This document shows, piece by piece, positions 8,746 to 19,306 of a stretch of 64,000 nt of DNA. Both the position numbers and the translations under genes were made by a program. Below the pieces are notes generated by a model. That model ran no database searches. It was not told where the DNA came from and saw nothing but the letters and a program-made list of their open reading frames with translations. Location of the stretch: contig JAIEOV010000048.1 of assembly GCA_019750135.1 (NCBI GenBank), positions 62,001 to 126,000 on the forward strand. The letters are read 5' to 3'. Positions within the stretch are counted from its first letter, which is position 1, and every line of letters begins with the position of its first letter. Origin of the DNA: Reyranella sp. Its GTDB lineage: Bacteria; Pseudomonadota; Alphaproteobacteria; Reyranellales; Reyranellaceae.

Positions 8746-8780
8746 GCCCTCCCGACAAATCAGGCGCCATGGAGCTCCCT

Positions 8781-9746
8781 ATGTCGAAGTTTCGTCGTTT
8801 CACCGCCCCCTTCATCGCCAGCGCCGTGCTTGCAGCATCTGCCGCCGCGCAGGCGCAAGACACCAAGGTCGCCATCGGCATCTCGGGGTGGACCGGCTTC
8901 GCGCCGCTGACGCTCGCCAAGGAGGCCGGCATCTTCAAGGCCAACGGCCTCGACGTCACCATCCAGAAGATCCCGCAGAAGGACCGTCACCTCGCCATCG
9001 CTTCGGGCGACATCCAGTGCGCCGCCACCACCGTCGAGACCTGGATCGTGTGGAACGCCAACGGCGTAGCCACCACCCAACTCTTCAAGATGGACCAGGG
9101 TATGGGCTCCGACGGCATCGTCGCGCGCAACACCATCTCCAAGGTCGTCGACCTCAAGGGCAAGACGGTCGCGGCGTCCGCACCCGGCACCAACCCGCAC
9201 TTCACCCTCGCCTGGATCCTGAAGAAGAACGGCTTGACCTTGAAGGACGTCAACCTGGTGACCCTCGAGCCGGCGCCCGCGGCCAACGCCTTCGTGGCGG
9301 GCACCGGCAGCCTCGATGCCGCCGTGACCTACGAGCCCTATCTCAGCCTGGTTCGCGACAAGCCGGAAGCCGGCAAGCTGATCGCCGACTCGCTGGAATA
9401 CCCGATGGTGTTCGACACGTTCGGCTGCACACCCAAGTTCATCAAGGAGAACCCCAAGGCCGTGAAGGGCCTGGTCGAGAGCTACTTCCAGGCGCTGGAC
9501 ATGATCGCCAAGGACAAGACCAAGGCGTTCACCATCATGGGCGCCGACGTGAAGCAGACCGCCGAGCAGTTCGAGAAGTCGCAATCCAAGCTCAAGTGGG
9601 CCGACCGCGAGGCCAACAAGAAGTTCTTCGGCGGCGAGATCCAGGCCTTCAACAAGGAAGCGGCGGCGCTCCTCCTGGAGATCGGCGTGATCAAGGCGGC
9701 GCCCGCCAACATGGACACGCTGTTCGACACGACGTTCCTGAACTGA
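8781..9746 (+). CDS. ABC transporter substrate-binding protein, NitT/TauT (NMT1/THI5-like) type
   Basis: Periplasmic receptor of a nitrate/sulfonate/taurine-type importer. I start it at the ATG at 8781 because GGAG lies 6 bp upstream and a signal peptide follows directly (FTAPFIASAVLAASAAAQAQ). The mature protein has the family pattern GWTGFAPLTLAKEAGIFKANG, a DLKGKTVA segment and a second-lobe YEPYLS motif. 321 residues is normal. It is followed on the same strand by a matching permease and ATPase, making a complete importer, though a palindromic repeat sits between receptor and permease genes. Substrate could be an alkanesulfonate, a thiamine precursor, or another small organic compound. 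Confidence 0.87.
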   Translation: MSKFRRFTAPFIASAVLAASAAAQAQDTKVAIGISGWTGFAPLTLAKEAGIFKANGLDVTIQKIPQKDRHLAIASGDIQCAATTVETWIVWNANGVATTQLFKMDQGMGSDGIVARNTISKVVDLKGKTVAASAPGTNPHFTLAWILKKNGLTLKDVNLVTLEPAPAANAFVAGTGSLDAAVTYEPYLSLVRDKPEAGKLIADSLEYPMVFDTFGCTPKFIKENPKAVKGLVESYFQALDMIAKDKTKAFTIMGADVKQTAEQFEKSQSKLKWADREANKKFFGGEIQAFNKEAAALLLEIGVIKAAPANMDTLFDTTFLN

Positions 9747-9768
9747 GGGCAGCTGTCAGCGCCGCATA

Positions 9769-9841
9769 GCTGTCACCCCGAGCGAATGCGAGGGGCCTTT
9801 ACGGCAACGGTAAAGGTCCCGCGCTCCGCTCGGGATGACCG
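9769..9841. repeat. family A palindromic repeat, copy 2
   Basis: About 73 bp with the ends CTGTCACCCCGAGCG and CGCTCGGGATGACCG and inner arms GGGGCCTTTAC/GTAAAGGTCCC. It differs from copy 1 at several positions, some of which break pairing. It lies inside the importer operon, between the receptor stop codon (9746) and the permease start (9881), where it could stabilise the receptor mRNA or lower downstream expression. Confidence 0.88.
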
Positions 9842-9880
9842 CGGCCCTGGCATCAATGCCGTGCGAATAGTGCAAGCCCC

Positions 9881-10663
9881 ATGCGCCTGAGACCGTTCGT
9901 TCCCGTAACGCGCGAGCGCCGCGTTGCCCTCGGCGTCGCCTTCTTCATTGGCTTCGTCGTCCTATGGGGCCTGCTCACCTGGAGCGGCGCCGTGCCGAAA
10001 CATTTCCTCGCCTCGCCCTGGCAGACGCTGCTCTCGGGCATCGACCTATTCGCGAGCCAGGGCTTCGCCGTCGATGTCGGCATGACGATCTGGCGCGTCG
10101 TCGGCGGCTTCGTGCTGGCGGCGGTGATTGCCGTGCCGTTGGGCATCGCCATGGGCGCGTACAAGCCGATCGAGGCCTTCTTCGAGCCGTTCGTGTCCTT
10201 CGCCCGCTACCTGCCGGCCTCGGCCTTCATACCGCTGCTGATCCTGTGGGTCGGCATCGGCGAATCGCAGAAGCTCGCGGTGATCTTCATCGGCTGTTTC
10301 TTCCAGCTCACGTTGATGATCGCCATGATCGTGGCCGGCACGCGCCGTGACCTCGTCGAGGCGGCCTACACGCTGGGCTGCGGCGACACCGGCGTCATCC
10401 GGCGTGTGCTGCTGCCCGGCGCGGCACCCGAGATCGCCGAGGCGCTGCGCCAAGTGCTGGGGCTGGGCTGGACCTACATCATCGTGGCCGAGTTGATAGG
10501 CGCTTCCTCCGGCATCGGCCACATGATCACCGACAGCCAGGCGCTGATGGCGACCGACCACATCATCGCGGGCATCGTGGTCATCGGCCTGGTCGGGCTG
10601 GTCTCCGACCTACTCTTCAAGAGGGTGAACCAGCGGCTGTTTGCCTGGAGCTTCCTCCGGTGA
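9881..10663 (+). CDS. ABC transporter permease, TauC/SsuC type
   Basis: Inner-membrane subunit of the NitT/TauT-type importer. The 260-residue protein has about six hydrophobic segments, beginning with ALGVAFFIGFVVLWGLLTW. The EAA-loop that contacts the ATPase is EAAYTLGCGDTGVIRRVLLP, with the invariant Gly in place. The last residues overlap the ATPase start in a GTGA arrangement, so the two subunits are translationally coupled. The receptor gene lies upstream beyond a repeat element. Confidence 0.9.
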   Translation: MRLRPFVPVTRERRVALGVAFFIGFVVLWGLLTWSGAVPKHFLASPWQTLLSGIDLFASQGFAVDVGMTIWRVVGGFVLAAVIAVPLGIAMGAYKPIEAFFEPFVSFARYLPASAFIPLLILWVGIGESQKLAVIFIGCFFQLTLMIAMIVAGTRRDLVEAAYTLGCGDTGVIRRVLLPGAAPEIAEALRQVLGLGWTYIIVAELIGASSGIGHMITDSQALMATDHIIAGIVVIGLVGLVSDLLFKRVNQRLFAWSFLR

Positions 10664-11442
10664 GCCGGCTCGCGATCCGCGGCGTCGGCAAGGTCTTCCC
10701 CGGCGTGCGCCGCGACGCGCCGCCGACCCAGGCGTTGCAGCCGGTGAGCCTCGACATCGCCGACAACGACTTCATCGCCGTGCTGGGCCCTTCGGGCTGC
10801 GGCAAGTCCACCCTGCTGCGCCTGGTGGCGGGTCTCGAGGAACCGTCGAGCGGCGAGATCCTGCTCGACGACGCACCGATCCGCGGCCCCGGCGCCGACC
10901 GCGGCGTCGTCTTCCAGAGTTACACACTCTTCCCCTGGCTGACGGTGCGCGAGAACATCTGCTTCGGCCTGCGCGAGAAGCGCACGCCACGTTCCGAGCA
11001 ACGCGAGACCAGCGACCGCTTCATCGCCCGCATGGGCCTGCGCGGCTTCGAGGATCATTATCCCAAGCAGCTCTCCGGCGGCATGCAGCAGCGCGTCGCG
11101 ATCGCCCGCGCGCTCGCCAACGACCCGAAGATCCTGCTGCTCGACGAGCCCTTCGGCGCGCTGGACAACCAGACGCGGCTCCTGATGCAGGAACTGCTGC
11201 TCGGCATCTGGGAGCAGGCGCGCAAGACAGTGCTGTTCGTCACCCATGACATCGACGAGGCGATCTTCATGGCAAACCGCGTCGTCGTCTTCAGCGCCAG
11301 GCCAGGCCGCATCAAGGCCGAGGTCCCGACCGAGCTACCGCATCCACGACCCTACACGATCAAGACTTCGCCCGAGTTCATGGCTCTGAAAGCCCGACTG
11401 ACGGAAGAGATCCGCATCGAGGCGCTGGCAGCGCAGCGCTGA
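10660..11442 (+). CDS. ABC transporter ATP-binding protein, TauB/SsuB type
   Basis: ATPase of the same importer. The 260-residue protein has Walker A GPSGCGKST, Q-loop VFQSYTLFPWLTV, signature LSGGMQQRVAIARAL, Walker B ILLLDEPFGALD and the switch His in VTHDIDEA. The start is a GTG at 10660 that overlaps the permease stop codon. The DEPFGALDNQTR and PGR motifs fit the nitrate/sulfonate/taurine family. It ends the operon; 124 bp without a gene follow before the TRAP receptor. Confidence 0.92.
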   Translation: MSRLAIRGVGKVFPGVRRDAPPTQALQPVSLDIADNDFIAVLGPSGCGKSTLLRLVAGLEEPSSGEILLDDAPIRGPGADRGVVFQSYTLFPWLTVRENICFGLREKRTPRSEQRETSDRFIARMGLRGFEDHYPKQLSGGMQQRVAIARALANDPKILLLDEPFGALDNQTRLLMQELLLGIWEQARKTVLFVTHDIDEAIFMANRVVVFSARPGRIKAEVPTELPHPRPYTIKTSPEFMALKARLTEEIRIEALAAQR

Positions 11443-11566
11443 CGGCGACCGCTACCTGCACGGCAGCCGTGCGGTGAATGCATCGACACCGCGATACAGG
11501 AGAGATCCAGCCGACTAGGCTTCCTGGAGCATGCCGATCATGAGCGTGCGCAAGGGAAGGAAACGG

Positions 11567-12670
11567 ATGAAAAGACGGAGTCTGATGAAGGGTGCCGGCG
11601 TCGGCGCCGCGGCCGCAGCGGCGCAGGTCGTCGCCGCACCGGCCATTGCGCAGGACCAGCCGGAAGTACGCTGGCGGCTGACATCGAGCTTTCCCAAGAA
11701 CCTCGATATCGCCACGACGGTCAGCGACGATTTCTGCAAGCGCGTCGCCGAGCTCACCAACAACAAGTTCCAGATCAAGTGGTTCGCGCCCGGCGAGATC
11801 GTGCCGGCGTTGCAGGTGGTCGATGCCGTCCAGAACGGCACCGTCGAATCGGGCCTCAGCGCCGCCTACTACTATGTCGGCAAGGATCCGACCTTCGCCT
11901 TCGCCACGACGCTGCCGTTCGGCATGAACACCCGCCATCACAATGCGTGGATGATCTGCGGCGGTGGGCTCGAACTCGTGAACGACTTCCTGCGCGACTA
12001 CAACATCGTCTACGTGCCGGGCCTGCATACCGGCGCGCAGATGGGTGGCTGGTTCCGCAAGGAGATCAAGACGCTGGAGGACCTCAAGGGTCTGAAGTTC
12101 CGCATCGCCGGATTTGCCGGCCAGGTCCTGACCAAGCTCGGCGTGGTGCCGCAGCAGATTGCCGGCGGCGATATCTATCCGGCGCTGGAGAAGGGCACGA
12201 TCGACGCGGCCGAATGGGTCGGGCCTTACGACGACGAGAAGCTCGGCTTCGTCAAGGTCGCCAAGTACTACTACTATCCGGGCTGGTGGGAAGGCTGCAC
12301 CCAGAGCGGCTTCTTCATCAGCCTCAAGGAATGGGAGAAGCTGCCACCCGGCTACCGCGCCGCCATCAATGCGGTGGGCAGCGAGGTGATGAACTGGTCG
12401 CTCGCCAAGTACGATTCGGGCAATCCGGGCGCGCTGCGCCGGCTGGTCGCTGCCGGCGCCGAGTTGCGTCCCTTCCCGCGCGAGATGATGGCCGCGTGCT
12501 ACGACATCGCCTTCGACCAGTACGAGGAGCTGGCGGCCAAGAATCCCAAGTTCAAGAAGATCTACGAGTCGTGGAAGCCGTTCCGCGACGAGCAATATCT
12601 GTGGTCGCGTGTCGCCGAGAACACGTTCGACAATTTCGTCTATGCCCAGCAGGCGGCGAAGAAGCGCTGA
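11567..12670 (+). CDS. TRAP transporter substrate-binding protein (DctP family)
   Basis: Periplasmic receptor for a TRAP importer. The ATG at 11567 is chosen because AAGGGAAGG precedes it and the protein then begins with a Tat-like signal (KRRSLMKGAGVGAAAAAAQ). Upstream in-frame ATGs at 11531 and 11540 would add a basic stretch before the signal. Conserved features include WRLTSSFPKNLD, a central FRIAGFAGQVLTKLG with the ligand-carboxylate-binding Arg, and AAEWVGPYDD. The 367-residue length and the Trp/Tyr-rich second lobe (YYYYPGWWEG) fit receptors for 2-oxo acids or mannitol-type ligands. No DctQ or DctM gene is adjacent. It converges with hutU. Confidence 0.88.
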   Translation: MKRRSLMKGAGVGAAAAAAQVVAAPAIAQDQPEVRWRLTSSFPKNLDIATTVSDDFCKRVAELTNNKFQIKWFAPGEIVPALQVVDAVQNGTVESGLSAAYYYVGKDPTFAFATTLPFGMNTRHHNAWMICGGGLELVNDFLRDYNIVYVPGLHTGAQMGGWFRKEIKTLEDLKGLKFRIAGFAGQVLTKLGVVPQQIAGGDIYPALEKGTIDAAEWVGPYDDEKLGFVKVAKYYYYPGWWEGCTQSGFFISLKEWEKLPPGYRAAINAVGSEVMNWSLAKYDSGNPGALRRLVAAGAELRPFPREMMAACYDIAFDQYEELAAKNPKFKKIYESWKPFRDEQYLWSRVAENTFDNFVYAQQAAKKR

Positions 12671-12692
12671 ATCGCGGCAACTGATCCTACTC

Positions 12693-12710
12693 GGGCGGCG
12701 ACGCCGCCTT
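12693..12710 (+). terminator. short GC hairpin between convergent genes
   Basis: GGCGGC-GAC-GCCGCC followed by TTCT, in the 65-bp gap between the converging TRAP receptor and hutU genes. It could be a weak terminator for either strand; the T-tract is poor. Confidence 0.35.
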
Positions 12711-12735
12711 CTGGGCTTGGCGCGCCTCTCGCGAG

Positions 12736-14396
<1,661 letters not shown>

Positions 14397-14400
<4 letters not shown>

Positions 14401-15941
14401 GGGGCGCTCCGGTCGAGAGACGGAAGGACGTTGTCGCCGATCGCATCGATCAGCGCGCCGCGGCCGACGAGGTCGGCGGCGCGCGCGAGATCGGGCTGGA
14501 AGTGGCGGTCGTCGTCGAGATGCGGCACGTGCCGGCGCACCAGCTCGCGCACGCGCTCGAGCATCGGGCTGGAAAGCAGCGGCTGAAGGAAGTCGCAGCC
14601 CTGCGCCGCCGCCAGAAGCTCGATGCCGATGATCGACCGGCAATTGTCCGCCATGTCGAGCAGGCGCCGCGCGCCGTGCGCCGCCATCGAGACGTGGTCT
14701 TCCTGGTTGGCCGAGGTCGGGATCGAATCGACGCTGGCCGGATGGGCGCGCTGCTTGTTCTCGGCGACGAGCGCGGCCGCCGTCACCTGCGGGATCATGA
14801 ATCCCGAATTGAGCCCCGGCTTTGGCGTCAGGAAGGCCGGCAGGCCCGACAAGGCCGGATCGACCAGCATGGCGATGCGCCGCTCGCTGAGCGATCCGAT
14901 CTCGCAGAGCGCCAGCGCCAGGATGTCGGCGGCGAAGGCGACCGGCTCGGCGTGGAAGTTGCCGCCGGAGAGGGCCTCGTCGGCGCCGGCGAAGATCAGC
15001 GGGTTGTCGGTGACGCCGTTGGCCTCGGTCTCCAGCGTCGTCGCGGCGTGGCGCAGGATGTCGAGCACTGCCCCCATGACCTGTGGCTGGCAGCGCAGGC
15101 AGTAGGGATCCTGCACGCGCTCGTCGCCCACCAGGTGCGAGACGCGGATGGCGGAGCCCTGCATCACACGGCGCAGCGCCGCCGCCGCCTCGATCTGGCC
15201 GGCATGGCGGCGCAGCGCATGGATGCGCGGATCGAACGGCGCATCCGAGCCGCGCGCGGCATCGGTCGACAAGGCGCCGGTGACCAGCGCCGAGCCGAAC
15301 AGCATCTCCGTCTCGAACAGAGCGGCCAGCGCATAGGCCGTCGAGAACTGCGTGCCGTTCAGCAGCGCGAGGCCTTCCTTGGCGCCCAGCACCACCGGCG
15401 AGAGACCCACTTCGGCGAGCGCCCGGTCGGCCGGCACAATGGCGCCGTCGATCGAGAAGGAGCCGACGCCGATCAACGTCGCCGACATATGGGCGAGCGG
15501 CGCCAGATCGCCCGAGGCGCCGACCGAGCCCTGGCTCGGCACCACCGGCGTCAGCCCCTTGTCTAGCAGTGCCTCGAGCAGGCGCACGGTCTCGCCGCGC
15601 ACGCCCGACGCCCCCTGGGCGAGGCTCGCGACCTTGAGCGCCATCATCAGGCGCACGATGGGAAGCGGCATCGGCGGGCCGACGCCGGCGGCGTGCGACA
15701 GCACGATGTTGCGCTGGAGCTTCTCGAGATCAGCCGCCTCGATGCGTACGCTCGCGAGCTTCCCGAAGCCGGTGTTGATGCCGTAGACCGGCTCGCCGTG
15801 GGCAAGGATGCGCGAGACCGCGCGAGCGGAGCGACCGATGGCGCCGTACGCAGCGGGATCGAGGGTGACCGCCGCGCCGCGGTAGATGTCGCGCCAGGCC
15901 GCCAGCGGCACGGCACCCGGTGCAAGCAGGACAGGACTCAT
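14397..15941 (-). CDS. hutH: histidine ammonia-lyase
   Basis: First step of histidine degradation: non-oxidative removal of ammonia from L-histidine to give urocanate. The 514-residue protein has the Ala-Ser-Gly triad that cyclises to the MIO cofactor at residues 142-144 (GSVGASGDLAPLAH). Tyr53 (PVYGINTGFG) and His83 (LSHAAG) fall at the same numbers as in the well-studied Pseudomonas enzyme. His rather than Tyr/Phe preference is supported by these residues and by coupling to hutU. A CYP102-type P450 gene ends 45 bp upstream on the same strand with no obvious terminator between, so a three-gene transcript is possible. Confidence 0.95.
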
Positions 15942-15986
15942 GGACCGATGGTAACGGCCCTGCCGCGTCCTTGCGCTAAGGAAAAG

Positions 15987-18900
15987 TCAGGCGAAGACGT
16001 CCGACACGTAGCGGCCGTGCTCATGCTCGATCTTGTCGGCCCAGCGCTCGGCATCGCTGTCGCTGGCGCCGGAGCCCTGTTGGTAGATGCGGATCAAGGT
16101 CTCGCGCACGGCCGGCGCCATGTAGCGGCCGTCGCCGCAGACATAGACGGTGCCGCCCTGGCGGAACAGTTCGGCCACGCGCGACCGCTCGGCCCATACC
16201 CGGTGCTGCACGAACGACACCTCGCCCGCCGGCTGCTGGGAGAAGGCCGGCAGCAGGGTGACGACGCCGGCCTGCTCCCACGCGGCGAATTCCGCGCGGT
16301 AGAGATAGTCGATGTCGGGATGGTTGGTGCCGAAGAACAGCAGCGCCGGCCCGACCTCCTGGCCGCCCTGCTTCTGCGCCGCGCGGTCCTGCAGGAAGCC
16401 GCGGAACGGCGCCACGCCCGAGCCGGCGCAGATCATGATGATCGGCGTCTTGGGATCGGCCGGCGGATGGAAGCGGCTGTTGGAGGGCCGGACCGCGATG
16501 GAGACGCGGTCGCCCGGCTGCAGATGCGCCAGGTGAGACGACGCGACGCCACGGAAACGGCCGGTGCCCGAGAAGGCCGGCGCGTCGACGACGGAAACCG
16601 TCAGCGTGACATGGTCGGGCTTCCACAACGGCGACGAGGAGATGGAATATTGCCGCGCGCGCATGGGCGGCAGCATATCGAGATACTGGCCGAAGCCCGC
16701 GGCGCACGATTGGAAGCGGTCGAGCAGGTCGATGACGCTGCAGCGCGGCTTCAGCACCAACGTCTCGTAGCCCTCCCCCGCCATCTTCTCGAGCTCGGCG
16801 CGTTCGGGCGGGCACGGCGTGGCAGCGGCCAAAGTGGCGACCTGGGCCCGCGTCGCCGGCTGAGCCAGTTCGACATAGTGCGCCAGAAGCTCGCCGCAGC
16901 TGATCGGCCGGCCCGTTGGCAGGCTGGCCGAGCCGTCGCGGCGCAGCACGACGAGCGTATCGGCAGCGAGCCCAAAGCGCCGCAGCACGCGTTCGACCAT
17001 CGCCTCCGGATTGCGCGCCAGCACGGCAAGATAGTCGCCGGTGCGATAGGTCATGCCCTCGGGCAGGGCGAACTCGATGTGCCGCTTGGAGCGCGCATCG
17101 GGCGCGCTCATGTCCACAAGCTCGCGATTCTCGACCACGACGCCTTGCTGCAGGTCGCCCAGCTTGAGCGCGCTTTCCCGGCCGGCCTTGACGAACTCGA
17201 CTTCCAGCCCAGCGGCGGGCGGTGCGACCGGCGCCTCCTTGCCCAGCGCCTTGGCAAGAAGCGGCAGCAGGCCGGTGTACCATTCGTCGAAGGCGCCGAA
17301 GAAGTCGCCGCCTGAATCGGTCTCGCCGCGATCGGCGATCCGTGTCGCGCCGGCATTGGCCAGCGCCGCATCGACGCGCTTGGGAATGGCCTGGTAGGTC
17401 CGGGCCCATTGCCGGTTGCCGCAACCAAACACCGCGAAGCGTGCATTGGCGAGCGCACCGGCCGGCAGCGCCTCGACATAGGCCACGAACTGGCGGGCAT
17501 TGTCCGGCGGCTGACCCTCGTAGGACGCGGTCACGACGATGATCGTACCGTCCTTGGGCAGGTTGCCGGCGTAGTCGTCCATCGCCGCTACGGTCGGCGC
17601 AAAGCCGTGCACCGGCACTTCGCCGGCGATGCGGTTGGCGAAGGCCTCCGACGACCCGCTGTTGCTGCCGTAGAGGATGAGCAGTGGCGCGGCCTCTCCG
17701 TCCGCCACCTTGGTCTGTGCCGCCTGCGGCGCGAGCGCCTTCTGCGGCGTGGCCGGCACGGCGCTGCGCAGCAGCGATCCCGACGAGCGGCGCGCACGGG
17801 CGCGGATGCGCAAGCCTTCGGGCTTCAGCGTCAGGGTCTCCTTGACCTTCAGCGCGTAGGACGGGTCGTCGAGCACGATGTCGAAGCGCTGCAGCATCAT
17901 CGAAAGGACGAGCTGGGCTTCCTGCATGGCGAAGGGCCGCCCGATGCAGGCGCGCGAGCCGTTGCCGAAGGGTTTCCAGGCGTTGGCCGGCAGCGCGCTC
18001 GCGGCCTCCGGAGCGAAGCGCTCGGGCCGGAGGGCCTCGACGTCCGGGCCCCAGACCTTGGCGTCGCGATGGAGCGATGGCTGGAGGACGATCACGGTGT
18101 CCTCGGTCGTCAGCGGATACTTCCCGGCCAGCACGGTGTCCTTGAGCGGTTTCAGCGCAAAGGCCGGCGCGGTCGGCCACAGGCGCAGGCTCTCCATCAG
18201 GATCTGCTCGATATAGCGCAGCCGCGCCAGATGCTCGACGCGCGGCATCTCCTCGCCCAGCACCTCGTCGACGACGGCGCGGGCCTGCTGGAGAACGACC
18301 GGGTTCTTCAGCAGCTGATAGGTCGCGAAGGACAGGAGGCCGCTGGTGGTCTCGTGGCCGGCAATCAGGAACGTGATGAGCTGGTAGCCGATATTCGCGT
18401 CGTCGAGCTTCTCGCCACTGACGGGATCGACGCCGTTCAGCATGAGGTTGAGCAGGTCGTGCCTGTCGGCGCCCTTGGGATCGCGGCGCCGTTCGGCGAT
18501 CAGGTCGCGCGCGATCTTCTCCATGGTTTCCCGGTCGGCCTCGAACTGGCGGCCCTTGGCCAGCATCAGGCTGCTCACCAGCTTGGGCCGCCGGGTGCGT
18601 TCCCCGGCCTCCTGCAGCGCGCCGACCATGGCCGACACGAAGGGATGCATGTCGTCCTGGTAGAAGCTGTTGAAGCGGTAGTTGAAGGCACACAGCGCGA
18701 TCGTGTCGAGCGTGAGCCGGGTCATGTTGTCGGTGACGTCGATGACGGCGTTGGCACCGAACCGTTCCCAGCGCACGAACATCTGGTCGGCGATGTCGAG
18801 CATCCGGTCGAACATGCCGCGGATCGCGATCGGCCCGAAGGCCGGCATCAGGATGCGATGCGCCTTGCCCCAGTTCGGCTCGTCGCTGTGCGCGGTGAAC

Positions 18901-19163
18901 AGCGCGTCGCCGGCGACGGCGCGCAGCTGAAGGACAGCCCCCTGCACCCGCTTGCCGAAGCGGGTCTCGTCGCACAGCTCGTCGACCAGCTCCTGCGAGC
19001 TCGCGACATAGACGTCGCGATCCATGATCGTGAGCTTGAAGAAGCTGCCATAGGTGCGGGCGAGGCCCATCATGCTCTGGACGGGCGTGCCGCCCAGCAC
19101 CTCGGCGAGATTGCCGATGATCGGCTTCAACGGAGGCTGCGGAACGGACTCACTCAGCGACAT
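15987..19163 (-). CDS. self-sufficient cytochrome P450/NADPH-P450 reductase fusion (CYP102, P450 BM3 type)
   Basis: Cytosolic fatty-acid hydroxylase with its own reductase. I place the start at the ATG at 19163 (1,058 residues; BM3 has 1,049). The open frame further upstream runs through the divergent promoter. The heme domain has AGHETTSG in helix I, an ExxR helix, and the heme-ligand motif FGNGSRACIG with Cys at residue 406. The BM3 Phe87 position is kept (AGDALFTA), and the Arg47 equivalent appears present, while Tyr51 seems replaced by Val. The FMN domain begins at about residue 490 (ILYGSNSGSSEAFANRI) and is followed by FAD and NADPH domains (RQYSISSSP; CAGSGVAPFRGFL). It is divergent from an MFS exporter and upstream of hutHU. 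No TetR regulator like Bm3R1 is adjacent. Confidence 0.93.
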   Translation of the reverse strand: MSLSESVPQPPLKPIIGNLAEVLGGTPVQSMMGLARTYGSFFKLTIMDRDVYVASSQELVDELCDETRFGKRVQGAVLQLRAVAGDALFTAHSDEPNWGKAHRILMPAFGPIAIRGMFDRMLDIADQMFVRWERFGANAVIDVTDNMTRLTLDTIALCAFNYRFNSFYQDDMHPFVSAMVGALQEAGERTRRPKLVSSLMLAKGRQFEADRETMEKIARDLIAERRRDPKGADRHDLLNLMLNGVDPVSGEKLDDANIGYQLITFLIAGHETTSGLLSFATYQLLKNPVVLQQARAVVDEVLGEEMPRVEHLARLRYIEQILMESLRLWPTAPAFALKPLKDTVLAGKYPLTTEDTVIVLQPSLHRDAKVWGPDVEALRPERFAPEAASALPANAWKPFGNGSRACIGRPFAMQEAQLVLSMMLQRFDIVLDDPSYALKVKETLTLKPEGLRIRARARRSSGSLLRSAVPATPQKALAPQAAQTKVADGEAAPLLILYGSNSGSSEAFANRIAGEVPVHGFAPTVAAMDDYAGNLPKDGTIIVVTASYEGQPPDNARQFVAYVEALPAGALANARFAVFGCGNRQWARTYQAIPKRVDAALANAGATRIADRGETDSGGDFFGAFDEWYTGLLPLLAKALGKEAPVAPPAAGLEVEFVKAGRESALKLGDLQQGVVVENRELVDMSAPDARSKRHIEFALPEGMTYRTGDYLAVLARNPEAMVERVLRRFGLAADTLVVLRRDGSASLPTGRPISCGELLAHYVELAQPATRAQVATLAAATPCPPERAELEKMAGEGYETLVLKPRCSVIDLLDRFQSCAAGFGQYLDMLPPMRARQYSISSSPLWKPDHVTLTVSVVDAPAFSGTGRFRGVASSHLAHLQPGDRVSIAVRPSNSRFHPPADPKTPIIMICAGSGVAPFRGFLQDRAAQKQGGQEVGPALLFFGTNHPDIDYLYRAEFAAWEQAGVVTLLPAFSQQPAGEVSFVQHRVWAERSRVAELFRQGGTVYVCGDGRYMAPAVRETLIRIYQQGSGASDSDAERWADKIEHEHGRYVSDVFA

Positions 19164-19253
19164 GGATCGATGCCTTTCTTCGAAGCGACCTTCCATATGT
19201 ACGCCGGCAACCGGGCCGCCAATGGCCAGCCGCAAAATACATTCCGCGCCGCT

Positions 19254-19285
19254 CGACACAACTGCGACATAAGTTTTCGACAAGT
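19254..19285. promoter_or_regulatory. three direct repeats CGACAYAAST in the CYP102/MFS divergent promoter
   Basis: CGACACAACT (19254), CGACATAAGT (19265) and the shorter CGACAAGT (19278) recur at 11- and 13-bp steps, roughly one helical turn, in the 143-bp gap between the divergent P450 and MFS genes. The last ends 21 bp before the MFS start. This arrangement would suit a regulator controlling both genes. No regulator gene is adjacent. Confidence 0.4.
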
Positions 19286-19306
19286 CGTGTGCAGCACTGT
19301 CGGCGC

